Positions 1 through 10,090 of a stretch of DNA of 64,000 bases are shown in pieces. The stretch spans positions 2,861,614-2,925,613 of the forward strand of contig NC_089181.1 in assembly GCF_947507565.1 (NCBI RefSeq), read 5' to 3'. The notes beneath the pieces were generated by a model that worked only from the letters and a program-made list of their open reading frames with translations, was not told where the DNA came from and searched no databases. Position 1 is the first letter of the stretch. The number at the start of each line of letters is the position of its first letter. Both the position numbers and the translations under genes were made by a program. The stretch comes from Oscarella lobularis (lineage: Eukaryota; Porifera; Homoscleromorpha; Homosclerophorida; Oscarellidae).

Positions 1-204
1 GTCACCACACGTTGATCATCTATGAGACTAGAAAAAAAACGAATGTTACTAAGGATTAACGTGCACCATTTTTCGACTTGTTTGTTTTAGAATTGTTCGC
101 GTAGAGATAATTGATTGGGCTCACGTGTTTCTCATTCTGCCTAGGCTCCCGGATAAAAGGCGTAAAGCTGGGTTTGGCAAGCTCATTGAGCCCAGCCAAT
201 CTCA

Positions 205-2272
205 ATGAACGGCATTACAAAGCGTTCGCCGATGCGGATCGGCTACTGGCTAAGCGAAAAGAAGGCAAAGAAACTCAATTTCGCCGGATTCGCCGACCGC
301 ATGAAGCAAAGGTGGGTGTGTAGTGTCCTACTCCCAGTCGAAATCTGCTACACTTCGCCAACCTCTGACGCATCGCCGTCGATGACGCACTCTCGAACTA
401 AAGCGAAGCGGTGAAAACGAGAGCGGTGCGCGAAGCGCAGTCGCTACCGTAATCGTTTCACTCGCCGACTCTCGCGAGCAGAGGCCCCCCCCGGAAGTTC
501 CAACGCGGCGATTGTTCTTCGAGCGCCAACGAACGAATGGAAGGCGCGTTCGCACTAGACGCAATCGCGATCGCCTTCGTTCTCCCAAAATTCCGATTCG
601 CGCATACTTCGGAGGGTTTCTTGATCTCATTTCGCCGTTTTTTTTTCGATCGTCGTTCCCGTTTTCGCAACCGCAGCACCGGCGTAGAAGTAGTGTCGGT
701 AAGCGTCGCGTGGAGAGAATCGGAAAGCGCAACGAAAGAACACGTCGTTTCGGGCGCGCGCGCTCGCGCTCGCGTTTCTTTCTTTCTTTCTAGATCGACT
801 TGACGAAGCCCGTCGACGAACAGCCCCTATTCGACGTGATCATTCACAAGCTCACCGATCTCATGACGGCCGCGGATCGGGGTGATAGCGACGCGACGAA
901 AGACGTCACGTCGATAGAGGTGCGCCCTCCCCCCCCGTGCGCGCGATCCACTCCACTCGACACGCGGAAGTGAAAGTGAAAAACGATTTTTTCTTCTCTC
1001 TCTTTTCCTTCTTTTAGTCGTACATCGTTCGGCATCCCAAAGTCGTCGTTCTCGATCCGCTGCCCAACGTACGAAAGTTGCTCGATCGAAGTATCTGCTA
1101 CGAGGAGATAAAGAAAATTCATTTTGTCGTTCGCGGTGCGAGCAACCAACGGAAATACATAATTACCTAGTAGTTATGAATGTGCACGTAGATGTGACCG
1201 TCTGCTCTCCTCATTTCACGACTGTTCGCTCGTCGCCGAGCGGTCCGACGTTAATGAATAAAACGAAATTGAGCTTTCCCGTCGGTAATCGTCTTCTTCT
1301 CTTCCCCGCACAATTCTATCAATTGATTAATGCTACTAATAGTGTGTAAACATTTGGTTGCTCACGGTTCTAGAGTTGCCCATCAGGTTAGCTAAGGGTC
1401 GACAATTCTTTTCACTTTGCTCACTCTTATCTTTTCTCAGATGGCAATTGTTTTTAGTGACGAAGGATTCAAAGAAGTCGACTTTCCTTTCGTCGCTCAG
1501 CAATTCATATGTCACAGTGGTCAACTATACAAGGTTCCATCGCGTTTTGGACGTTAGTTTTCTACTTACTTCTTCGCTTTCCTTTGTCAGATTTTCGTAG
1601 TTGGTAAACGTCATTTTGTCGTGAAGAGACCGTCACTTAAAAATCTCTCGCTAAATCGCTTTGACAAGAGCACAATATTTTTCGATAGTCACGACGTCTC
1701 GAAAGCAGACGCTTCGTCCGAACTAAACGGAACCGTTGATCTGGAAGAAGATCACAGAAAGCTCGATGACATCGTTGTCGCTAAGATCGCAGAAACATTT
1801 CGAGAAAAACTAGTATGTTACAATGACAATGGGAATATTGATTACCTTTTTAACTTTTCCTATCTAGGGATTGTCTCTCTTTGGAGTTGACGTTGTAGTT
1901 GAGGACCATTCAAATCGTCACTGTATAATTGACGTCAATTTTTTCCCTGGTACGAGAATTGCGCGATTTTTCCTATCAAAAAAAATGGGGGTCAATTCTT
2001 GTGTCCATACAGGTTACGAAGGATTTGCCGACTTCGAAGGAGCGCTAGAGGAACTTTTGCTAAATCAAACGACGAGTCTGCCAGCAAGCGGTGCAAAACC
2101 GGCGAACGGTTTATTGTCAAACGGATATCAAAACGGTAAAATCCTTAACGGTTGTCGGAAACTGTTTGCCGGCTTTCATTCCATGAACGGTGCCTCCGCC
2201 GCCGCCACCGCCGCCGCCGACTTGGACGATTCGTTTACTGGGCAGCGAGCTGCGGCCGTCACATACATCTGA
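205..2272 (+). CDS. ITPK1: inositol-tetrakisphosphate 1-kinase (ATP-grasp)
   Basis: Cytosolic kinase that phosphorylates inositol tris/tetrakisphosphates on the route to higher inositol phosphates. The spliced product follows human ITPK1 throughout: GYWLSEKKAKKLNF near the N-terminus, DVIIHKLTDL, VVLDPLPNVRKLLDRS, FVVKRPSLKNLS, and the ATP-grasp metal region SLFGVDVVVEDHSNRHCIID then VNFFPGYEGF. Exons read as 205-311, a 22-nt mini-exon 677-698, 794-919, 1018-1135, from about 1192, about 1343-1386, 1441-1531, from about 1591, and two 3' exons ending at the stop at 2270-2272. Phases of the first four exons close exactly. The ATG at 205 is chosen because it lies just upstream of the conserved GYWLSEKK block. 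The C-terminal tail after the catalytic core is low-complexity and rich in Ala, Asn and Gly, as in other animal ITPK1 tails. Identity is close to certain; some exon edges are approximate. Confidence 0.95.
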
Positions 2273-2528
2273 AAACGAGTTCGTGTACGTTCGTCTCTAC
2301 TACTCGCGCACCCGAATAAACTTTCAAACAAAAAATTTACGGCTGCACGTCTTAAATTGTGTTCAGGGTTTCTAGCGCTCGTGATTACTTTTATAACTGC
2401 CCCGCAAGCAATTGTCTCCGACTTTTACTGTACACGCTCTCCATGTACAAGCAGAAAACACGAAAGATTTTTCGTTGGCAGTTATGTTCCCCCGTTCGCG
2501 AACACCCGTACAGGATCCCCACTGCGAT

Positions 2529-3951
2529 ATGCATGTTTCAACGATTGTCTTCTGCACCCTAATCTCGCTGGGGACCGGCTCCTTGCCTATCGTAATCAAT
2601 ACGTGGCCGTTTACCAACGCTACGGCCAAAGGTGAGTCCCCTTTTGAGGTGTCGAGCGGATTCCGTCTCATGCGATCGCGTAGCGTGGTCCGTTCTCGAG
2701 TCTGGCGGCAGTCGACTCGACGCTGTCGAAGAGGGATGCAGCGTGTGCGAAGTGGAGCGATGCGACGGCTCGGTCGGCTACGGGGGCAGTCCGAACGAAG
2801 ACGGTGAAACGACTCTCGATGCCATGATCATGGACGGCGTAACGCACGACGTCGGATCGGTCGGTTGTCTCAAGCGCGTCAAGTCGGCCATATCGGTCGC
2901 TCGAAAGGTTATGGAACACACGACGCAGACTCTTCTCGTTGGAGACGACGGCAAGACTTTCTTTTCGTCGTTTTATCGGTCCCTTGATGCCTTCCTTCCT
3001 TCCTTCCTTCTCTAGCGACTCGATTTGCCGTTGATATGGGTTTCCATGAGGAATCGCTGCAAACGGACCAGTCGCGGTTAGATGCTGCGTACGAAAGTAC
3101 GCTTTAGGCGAACTGGTCACTTTAGTACTGAATGGGAGGAGTGGAAAGCGAAGAATTGCCAGCCGAATTATTGGAGGGTGCTACCCGTCTTTCGCTTCTC
3201 TAAAACCAAGAACCGTTGTGTCTAGGATGTCGTTCCTGATTCAGCAAAATATTGCGGCCCATATCACTTACCTGGAGAATTGTCAGACTCCAAGGATTCG
3301 TCCCATTCGCTGGTGAAGGGCAATCACGACACAATCGGTAAGAAGTTCACCCTAAAAATTAAAACAACGTTAGTACGTAGCATCCTAGGTATGATCGTTA
3401 TTGACAATAATGGCGATGTAGCCGGAGGAACTTCAACAAATGGGCTGACATACAAAATCCCTGGGTCAGTCAGACAGAGGGGTTTTCATTTGTTAACTCT
3501 CTATGCGTAGTCGAGTCGGAGACTCGCCCATTGCTGGTGCTGGAGCCTATGTTGACAATGACGTTGGTGGTGCGGCAGCCACTGGAGATGGCGACACGAT
3601 GATGAGATTCTTACCCACGTATGCCAACGTGTTTTTCTCTGTTTCTAGGTGATGTGACGGGCTTCTGTAGTTATCAGATAGTAGAAAGTATGCGAATGGG
3701 AATGGATCCTCAAACGGCAGCCGAGAATGTCATCAAGAGAATTGCGAAGTACTATCCGAATTTTGAGGGAGGAGTAATTGCCGTCAATAAAACTGGCCAC
3801 TTTGGTTAGCATGAGTCCACTGATACTTTGCATCAAGCAACGTCTTTTTTTTTGATTTGAAGGTGGCGCTTGTCATGGCCTCAACGTGACGTATTCTGTA
3901 AGGAATCAGGAGTTGAATGCAGTGAAAGTCTTTCAGGCTGTAGAAGTATGA
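2529..3951 (+). CDS. AGA: N(4)-(beta-N-acetylglucosaminyl)-L-asparaginase (aspartylglucosaminidase)
   Basis: Lysosomal N-terminal-nucleophile hydrolase that cleaves the GlcNAc-Asn bond during glycoprotein breakdown. A signal peptide ([18 protein letters not shown]) is followed by the family N-terminus [14 protein letters not shown]. The core shows [44 protein letters not shown], the autoproteolysis site NHDTIG whose Thr becomes the nucleophile, AGGTSTNG, and [20 protein letters not shown]. Exons: 2529-2631, 2684-2950, 3016 to about 3074, then five more, ending at TGA 3949-3951. Intron 2 (2951-3015) needs a GC donor (G|GCAAGA); with it the phase and homology ([16 protein letters not shown]) are continuous. 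The intron after HDTIG separates the nucleophile from the beta-chain exon. The stop is 6 bp from the ARV1 stop on the other strand, so the 3' UTRs must overlap. Confidence 0.95.
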
Positions 3952-3957
3952 GCGACT

Positions 3958-4973
3958 CTAGGAATAGAGAACTTTCTTTTGAACCGTCCATTGCACGACG
4001 TGTTCTGATGATATTGCCGCGAGGGTTACTAGAGCCGCTTGTAGAAACGTCACAGTAAATGACACTGAATAGAATAGGATGAAAATGATTTCATCTACAT
4101 CTACTGTACTGTACCTACCTCGAATAGTTTGTAGGGTGGAAGTGAATGTGAGCATAGTTGGGAGCCAATAGAGAACGGACGTCTCTTTGGCCCACAGCGC
4201 TACTGGAATTGCAAGGAGTCGTCCATAGCCTGAAAGCAGGAACCAAGACACCCACGAAAATGAAACACTAGAAGAGACTTTGGAGTGATCAATTGAACAA
4301 AAAATCAGTGTAATTATAAGTACTGGCGATTTCTTTGTAGAGTTTTGCCGATCAGAATTATGGTGACAACAAAAGTTAGTATTTCTGTAAGAGAAGGAAT
4401 AAATAAATGCGTCTACGTTTTCCTGCTGCATACCCAAGATGGTGAAGCATATGGCTAAGCAGAAGTCAAACTCGGGCATCCCATTTGAAAAAATGAACTT
4501 GACCAAAACGCTAGGCTTTTGCTGCATTTTCAAAGGAATATATTTAACGTCTGTATAGAAGAAATGTGCAAGGAAAAGGGGGCACTGGTCAAAAGAGGTT
4601 ACAGGCTGTGCAAAGAATTGACACTGCCCAAAACTTAAGATGGCTCTAGTAAAGAAACTTGAACAGATAAGAACAGCTACAACTATTTTTCTATTTCTCA
4701 CCGACGAATTTATGCGACGATTCGACAGTAGGTGCCTGAATGCTTGGACTTTGTGAAGTAAAACGTCCAATAATAGCATGACAAAGTCATATTCAACGTA
4801 TTTGTCGACATTGGCACCGCATTTTGCCTGAAAATGTTGGCGCGAGTGAATAGCCTTGTTATTATGACACTTGCTCTCGATCTTACGCATCTAAGGAGCC
4901 GAATTGCTCCGCCACGAAATGTTCTGTACGCACACGAATCAGCACACGCTGTGCCGCATTCGACGCAAATCAT
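3958..4973 (-). CDS. ARV1: ARV1 lipid/sterol homeostasis protein of the ER
   Basis: ER membrane protein needed for sterol and sphingolipid homeostasis and GPI-anchor assembly. The first exon encodes MICVECGTACADSC, the Cys pair of the N-terminal zinc-ribbon-like ARV1 homology domain. The next exon holds a second cysteine (AKCG) and then DKYVEYDFVMLLLDVLLHK and VQAFRHLLSNRRIN, closely matching human ARV1 DKYIEYDPVIILINAIL / KAQAYRHILFNTQIN. A later exon has LLSGYGRLLAIPVALWAKE and FTSTLQTIR, again like the human C-terminal half. A 310-aa open frame runs through most of the gene only because several short introns happen to stay open. Clear introns are gtatgc...cttacag (about 4385-4434) and gtaggta...attcag near 4065-4119. 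The start is the ATG at 4971-4973, 113 bp from the divergent CHAC2 copy. The family is secure; internal exon edges are approximate. Confidence 0.88.
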
Positions 4974-5086
4974 TTCCACGAATATTAAAAGGGTACCGCG
5001 CGTTAGTTCGCGGAAGCTGCACGTCGCTTCCTCGCCAATAGAATGCGCATTGTTCCATTCTGTGACAGTTGTCGGGTCTTGCGGAT

Positions 5087-5755
5087 ATGGGAAGTGAGGA
5101 CGCGGTCTGGGTATTCGGCTACGGATCCATCATATGGAAACCCAACTTCACCTACAAGAGACGTATCAAAGGATACATCGTTGGCTACGTTCGTAGATTT
5201 TGGCAAAGAGACAGCGTACATCGCGGCACTCCCGACAAAGTAAAAAGCCGCTCTAAAACGTACGTTTGACTCACGCATCGTTTTTTAGCCAGGAAGAGTC
5301 GCTACACTGGTCAAAGATGAAACTGTCAGCCTTACTATCTATCTATCACTACCTATATAATTGGCTAACCCTATTCTCAGGCTTGTAGTAAAGTTTGGGG
5401 CCTTGCCTATCTGGTATCAAAAGAATCTATGGAATCCGTCTTGCTTCAGCTGGACGATCGCGAGAAGGGCTATTTGAGAGTGATGGAAGATTTCTATCCT
5501 TCCGACTATCAGTATGACGACGTTAGCTGCTGCCCCCTACAGGTTTACGTCTATGTTTCTTCGTCTGATGACGTCAACTACGCGGGGCCTTTGGAATTGG
5601 ACAAAATTGCTGAGTGCATTTTGTTGGCTGAGGGACGTTCTGGGCGCAATACTGAATATGTGTTTCGACTTGCTGACTCCATGAGACTCATAGCGCCCCG
5701 TGAACAAGACGAGCATCTCTTCAGTCTGGAAACAAAAGTCTTAGATAAGCTGTAA
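5087..5755 (+). CDS. CHAC2: glutathione-specific gamma-glutamylcyclotransferase, tandem copy 1
   Basis: Cytosolic ChaC-family enzyme that splits glutathione into 5-oxoproline and Cys-Gly. Three exons: 5087-5239 (MGSEDAVWVFGYGSIIWKPN...RRFWQRDSVHRGTPDK), a small exon after ttttag at about 5289 (PGRVATLVKDET), and a final exon from about 5382 (ACSKVWGLAYLV...) to the stop at 5755. The substrate-binding loop is YGSI, where family members usually have YGSL. The probable catalytic Glu is kept in LDDREKGYL. The C-terminal signature GRSGRNTEYVFRLADSM and the DEHLFSLE motif match human CHAC2. The ATG at 5087 is the first in-frame ATG before the conserved VFGYGS strand and adds six residues to the human start. 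Exon number, phases and order match the adjacent copy, so this is a tandem duplication. Confidence 0.95.
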
Positions 5756-5821
5756 CTGTACACTTCCGGAAGCTTTTCTTCGTATCCAACTATTTACACG
5801 AATAAATGAATAATCGTCCCC

Positions 5822-5851
5822 TGACGTCATGGTGACGTCATAGTGACGTTT
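5822..5851. promoter_or_regulatory. cluster of three CRE/ATF-type sites before CHAC2 copy 2
   Basis: Two perfect TGACGTCA palindromes (5822-5829 and 5833-5840) and a third TGACGT half (5844-5851) lie at an exact 11-bp period, ending 4 bp before the ATG of the second CHAC2 gene. TGACGTCA is the consensus for CREB/ATF bZIP dimers. Vertebrate CHAC1 is a known ATF4/ATF3 target under amino-acid and ER stress, so stress control is a reasonable inference. The spacing of about one helical turn would put the sites on one DNA face. They lie in the 100-bp gap between the two gene copies. Confidence 0.6.
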
Positions 5852-5855
5852 TAAA

Positions 5856-6543
5856 ATGAGCACCTGGGTATTTGGCTACGGCTCTCTCCTTTGGAACGTC
5901 GGTTTTCCATACGATGAAAGGTGCACCGGTTACATCAAAGGCTACGCAAGGCGATTCTGGCAAGGGAGCCCCGATCACTCCGGAACTCCCGAAAAGGTGC
6001 TGCTAGGCAACGAATCGAGATGAGACCGACTCCTATATTTGCCTACACTCTTTTTCGCAGCCAGGGAGAGTGGTCACGCTCGTACGCGACGTCGACGACA
6101 GCGATAAAGAGGTCAGTGCCTTTCTTATAGGTAAGTGATATCACATGATCTATTAGGATCTTCTGGTGTGGGGCGTTGCCTATCTTTTGCCAACAAACGA
6201 GACGGAAAAAATTCTCAGTCAGTTAGACTACAGAGAAAGATGCGGCTACGTTCAAACAGAGCAGACGTTCTATCCAGCTGACAAGACAAAGGAATCCTTC
6301 AGTGTTCTAGCATATGTCAGTCAGCCAGATAATCCCCATTTCTTGGGTCCTGCACCTTTGGACGAAATGGCTCGTCAGATAGCCACCGCGCAGGGTATGA
6401 CTCGAAGGAATTTTGAGTACTTATTTAAGCTTGCCGAGGCGATGAGAGATTTGGCACCAAGCGTACCAGACGATCATCTGTATGCACTGGAATCAAAAGT
6501 GAAAGAAGTTCTGAACGAATTGCAAACGGCTCATACTATTTAG
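5856..6543 (+). CDS. CHAC2: glutathione-specific gamma-glutamylcyclotransferase, tandem copy 2
   Basis: Second ChaC-family glutathione-degrading enzyme. Three exons: 5856-5996 ([20 protein letters not shown]...[11 protein letters not shown]), about 6061-6111 ([17 protein letters not shown]) and about 6157-6543 ([15 protein letters not shown]... to the stop). It keeps YGSL, the catalytic-type Glu in [24 protein letters not shown] and the C-terminal [11 protein letters not shown]. It is closer to the human sequence (YGSL, LGPAPL) than copy 1, which is more diverged at those points. The three-exon structure and intron positions match copy 1. The stop lies 52 bp from the convergent STX5 stop. The upstream CRE cluster makes this the likelier stress-inducible copy (inference). 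Confidence 0.96.
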
Positions 6544-6595
6544 AATTTTATTATTGCCATACCTACTACTACTACTATTCTCATTTCATTGGTCA

Positions 6596-7954
6596 TTATG
6601 TCATAAATACGACGAAAATGACAAAAAATATGATAAGCACTATGAAGATCTTTACTATCAACCATCGATTGGAGGAGATCGACTGAAAATACTTCAATAT
6701 TTCCGTCTGCGCCGCCTGAACGTTCATATCCGCATCTTCAACATTGGCATCGACTCTAAAAAAAGAACACTAACTAACTAACCTCTTTAGGTAGATACAA
6801 ATCCACTTACCTCATAACCTGCTCTTCCTGCTCTTTGACCATAGTTGCCAACTGTTGGAATATAGATCCCAGTTCGACTATGGTTGACTCTATGTTCTGC
6901 ATTGCATCCGCTCTCTCTTGGATGAACTTCTCCTGCTGCTCCAGCATCTGTGCCTGAGTGGGCCCCGACATTCCCATATCGATGCTGACGTCGCCACGGT
7001 GATAAGCGGGATCATCACGCAGCAGAGCTGAGAAAACATGCGTACAGCATTTTAATGAAAAAAATAGGATTCCTACCTGATGCTGATGAGGGCATCGATG
7101 AGGAGATAGGCGATTGAGCAAATTCATCACGTCTTTGTTTCTGCTGCTTCAGACTCTGAAAGAACGTACGTACTCTTTCGTTAAAAAAACAGTCGGTTTG
7201 CACTACCTCTGTTCGTGTTTCCAGGACGGATTTGAAGTCTTTTGACATGTTAGCCAACTTGGTCTACAAGTAAGGTGAGCTGCGTGTGAGTATAACCCCC
7301 TTGTATCTCGTACCTGAAGAGAAACGACGACAGAACTGGAATGAGCTTGAAGCTGTACGCCATTGTGACCGTGCTTATTTTTAACAAACTATGCAACCCC
7401 CCAGATCAATAATACCGCTCTCTTTAGTGCAATGGAGTCAAGTACCTGCTGTAATTGAGCAATCTGCTTGTTCAATGTCGCTATATCCTAGAAAAATTTT
7501 AATGAATTAATTAATCTTTTTGGGAGAGGAGGAGCCCACCTCTTTGATTATTACGGTAAGCTCTTGGATTTCAATTGGTCTGTCATCAAACAGGGATCTT
7601 CGTTTTGCCACTTGATACAAAATAATGAAACGAAAGCGGAGATCTTTCAAGTCGTCGTCGTACGTATTGTCAATTTTTCTAGTTTCGCGAATGTGTTGCC
7701 AATATCGCGCGCAATTTGCCTACGAAATAACTAAGTAAGAAAAAAAGACTAACCCGAACAGAAAGTAGCTACTTCGCAATGTGACTAAATTCGGAATGTC
7801 GCTGTTTTCTCGACAAGACGGGCTTCGTGGACGACTGCAACGAAAAGACGACAAGATATTGAAATATCTGACCTGAAGAGCGTCGCGTCACCTGTCTCGC
7901 TTGAAGGGATGACACGACGGCGAAAAACTCGGGCGTCCTGTCGCGGCTGTTCAT
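6596..7954 (-). CDS. STX5: syntaxin-5 (Qa-SNARE of ER-Golgi traffic)
   Basis: Tail-anchored Qa-SNARE for ER-Golgi and intra-Golgi fusion. Read from the minus strand: start exon MNSRDRTPEFFAVVSSLQAR (human MSCRDRTQEFLSACKSLQTR), a middle segment with the short conserved block before SLKQQKQRRDEFAQSP, then QEKFIQERADAMQNIEST and IVELGSIFQQLATMVKEQEE, which is the SNARE heptad region with the Gln zero layer. The last exon encodes VDANVEDADMNVQAAQTEIL then KYFQSISSNRW and a C-terminal membrane anchor of about 20 Ile/Val/Phe residues ending in FMT. The stop is TAA at 6596-6598. Several exons are very short. The ATG at 7952-7954 is chosen by alignment with the conserved S-R-D-R-T N-terminus. It is divergent from the METTL21A-like gene. 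Confidence 0.95.
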
Positions 7955-8178
7955 CGGATCCGCGATAAATGTAGACGATTCTGAACGACCGGTGTTCCAC
8001 GAGCTCAGTGCGTCATCTCCGCCCAATTGGCCGCGACGACGTAGTGTTGGGGACGATGCCAGGCTCCGAACTGACGGGAAGACGACCAGCGATGATGTCA
8101 CGAGTTGAAAACCCCAGTGACGTGGCCGTACGCACGCTAGCCGCTCGATCAATGCTGTTCGCTCTCGTTCTCGCTTCG

Positions 8179-8929
8179 ATGACGACCCGTGCGCTTTGCC
8201 AGGCATTAGTGCCGTATTGTCCGGCTACTATGTGGCCTCTTCATCTTCCCGAGCGGCAGTTTTACTTCGCTGAGAAGCAATTCGCGTTGAAGCAGAGTTG
8301 GAACGAACTGGGCGTGGCAGCCGTAGTTTGGAATGCGGTAAGTCGAACTAAATTAAACGTATTTACGTACTGATTTCGTACCAAGTCGGTGGCGATGTCA
8401 GAATGGATGGAATCGGGTGTAATTGACGTAAAGGGAAAACGAATTTTAGAACTTGGATCGGGAACGGGTTTGGCGGGAATAGTGGCCTCGGCTCTAGGTA
8501 AAATTTAATTAGTAGCTGTCTACTAACAAGCCGGATTTTATAGGTGGCCACGTGACCTTGACGGATCGCGCTCAGGCTCTCGACCTGCTGCAGAAAAACG
8601 TCGATCTCAATCACTCTCATCTCACTGAGCCCATTACGGTGAGCGAATTAGATTGGGGTCAAAATTTGGATGCGTTTGCATCGAAACACGGGAACGACTG
8701 GGACGTCATACTTGGAGCAGACGTAATCTATGACGAATCGGTGTTCGATTCTCTCCTCCTCACACTAACACGCCTAAGCAGTGCATCTACGAAAGTTTAT
8801 CTAAGCTGCAAAATACGCTACGAGCGCGACGTTCGATTCATAAGCTCATTTGAGAATCGCTTTGCCTCAGTCGAGGTTGCCTATTCGAAAGATCACGACG
8901 TGAAGCTCTATTACGGAAGGCTTAATTAA
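8179..8929 (+). CDS. METTL21A: METTL21-family protein-lysine methyltransferase
   Basis: Seven-beta-strand SAM-dependent methyltransferase; human METTL21A methylates Hsp70-type chaperones. Three exons: 8179-8337, 8386 to about 8499 and about 8545-8929. Visible are the N-terminal ALVPY of METTL21A, WNELGVAAVVWNA, SAM motif I ILELGSGTGLAGIVASALGG, HVTLTDRAQALDLLQKNV, the post-motif LDWGQNL and the family signature DVILGADVIYDE (D/E-x-x-Y type), then SCKIRYERD. Human METTL21A starts directly at ALVPY; here the nearest ATG is at 8179, ten codons upstream. The frame stays open further up (ATG at 8092/8095) with a hydrophobic stretch, so the exact start is uncertain. The stop is 12 bp from the stop of the convergent GPCR. 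Confidence 0.9.
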
Positions 8930-8941
8930 TTTAAAAATTTC

Positions 8942-10090
8942 TCACCTAAAAGTAGCAGTATTCTTTCGAGAGTGAATTTTTTTCGCGAGTCGTAGAAGAA
9001 GAAGGCTATTCGGTGAAACGCTACTCGTGAGAACGTGCCAGAACCAGTAAGCGTAGAGAAGGGCGTTGAAGACGAAGTTGGCGTTGTACAGGGCTAGCGT
9101 GACGTGCGTCGCGATGACGACTTCTTTTAGATACGGCTTGACCTTTGCAAATTTTTTCCATTCGTTAAAAACGATCCACGGTAGCGTGAGAAGCAGATTC
9201 GTCACGACAATGCCCGTGACGACTTTGAAAGCGCGCGATCGTACGCTCGCTCGCGCGCGATCCCACTCCGTCTCCTTTTTTTCCCTCTCGCCGCTGGCGA
9301 CGGCGACGGCGACGCTATCGAAACTCCCGGCGATGCGTCGTCGCTCGCGTCGTTGTTTCGCGAGACGCGCGGCGAGCGCGACGATCTTGCTGTAGAAAAC
9401 GCATACGCAGACGAACGGCAGTGCAAAAGAGAAAAAATCGTAAACGGGCAAAAAGACGGCGTCGCCGAGATTTTCTTCAGGGGCCCCAAACGAGCAGACG
9501 CCGGTCGCCTTCTGAGGAGGGCGCGGCGTGAGCGCGTACGCACTCCATCCCGTAAAGGGAATCGCCGCCAGAACGGCGGCGAAGACGACGATAACGACCG
9601 AGACGATCGTTACTTGACGTCCCGTGATTCGTTTCTCAAACGGTCGCGTCATAGCGTCGTAACGATCGTAGACGAGCGCCGTCATGGCCCAGGCGGACCA
9701 CGTCGTTTGGAAGACGTGAGCGCACAGATAGGCAACGCATAGATTGCGATTGAGCGAGTTGTACGTCGGGTAGCGGTAGTAGAACCAAATGTTGACGAAG
9801 CACATTACGCCGCGCAGTAGATCGGCAAGAGCCGAGTTAGCGAAAAGGACATTGCTTGGATTCGTTCGAAGTGTTTTGACGCGAAAAATGGCGTAGCAGA
9901 CGAGACTGCACACAAAGACGAGCACGGCACCGGGAATGACGAGAAGAAGTTTTAGATAGTTAGGGCCGTCGGCCGCACTCGCCGCAAAGGTTTCGTTGTA
10001 AGACGCCGTCGATGCGTTCACGGCAGATGTTGGTAACTCCATTGAGCAAAGTACACAAAGTAAACTGTTCGTAGATCCCGTCATTTGCAT
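8942..10090 (-). CDS. class A-like G-protein-coupled receptor, intronless
   Basis: Single 382-codon exon encoding a seven-helix receptor. The N-terminus carries several N-x-S/T sites (NAST, NETF). TM1 is around residues 46-70 (LLLVIPGAVLVFVCSLVCYA), TM2 follows with N-x-x-LADLLRG (the conserved Asp), TM3 ends in YDRYDAMTRPF (a DRY box), TM4 and TM5 are clear, a long basic third loop of about 50 residues precedes TM6 (LLLTLPWIVF), and TM7 is ANFVFNALLYAYW. The usual NPxxY reads NALLY, losing the proline, and TM6 has TLPW rather than CWxP. The ligand is unknown and I cannot place it in a named subfamily. It is the only long intronless gene here apart from ASTE1, which suggests retroposition or an intronless GPCR expansion. 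It starts 240 bp from the divergent IP3 receptor. Confidence 0.85.
   Translation of the reverse strand: MQMTGSTNSLLCVLCSMELPTSAVNASTASYNETFAASAADGPNYLKLLLVIPGAVLVFVCSLVCYAIFRVKTLRTNPSNVLFANSALADLLRGVMCFVNIWFYYRYPTYNSLNRNLCVAYLCAHVFQTTWSAWAMTALVYDRYDAMTRPFEKRITGRQVTIVSVVIVVFAAVLAAIPFTGWSAYALTPRPPQKATGVCSFGAPEENLGDAVFLPVYDFFSFALPFVCVCVFYSKIVALAARLAKQRRERRRIAGSFDSVAVAVASGEREKKETEWDRARASVRSRAFKVVTGIVVTNLLLTLPWIVFNEWKKFAKVKPYLKEVVIATHVTLALYNANFVFNALLYAYWFWHVLTSSVSPNSLLLLRLAKKIHSRKNTATFR

Noticed and set aside
1-204. Possible upstream coding exon before ITPK1
   Set aside because: The small open frame at 111-323 has no homology and overlaps the ITPK1 first exon in another frame. I saw no tRNA or other RNA gene here.
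3958-4890. Single 310-residue multi-pass protein read straight through
   Set aside because: The frame crosses several gt/ag introns. The spliced form matches ARV1 and the first exon adds its Cys motif.
9066-9742. Two plus-strand ORFs inside the GPCR
   Set aside because: They are antisense to the intact 382-codon receptor frame, Arg-rich, and have no start context or homology.
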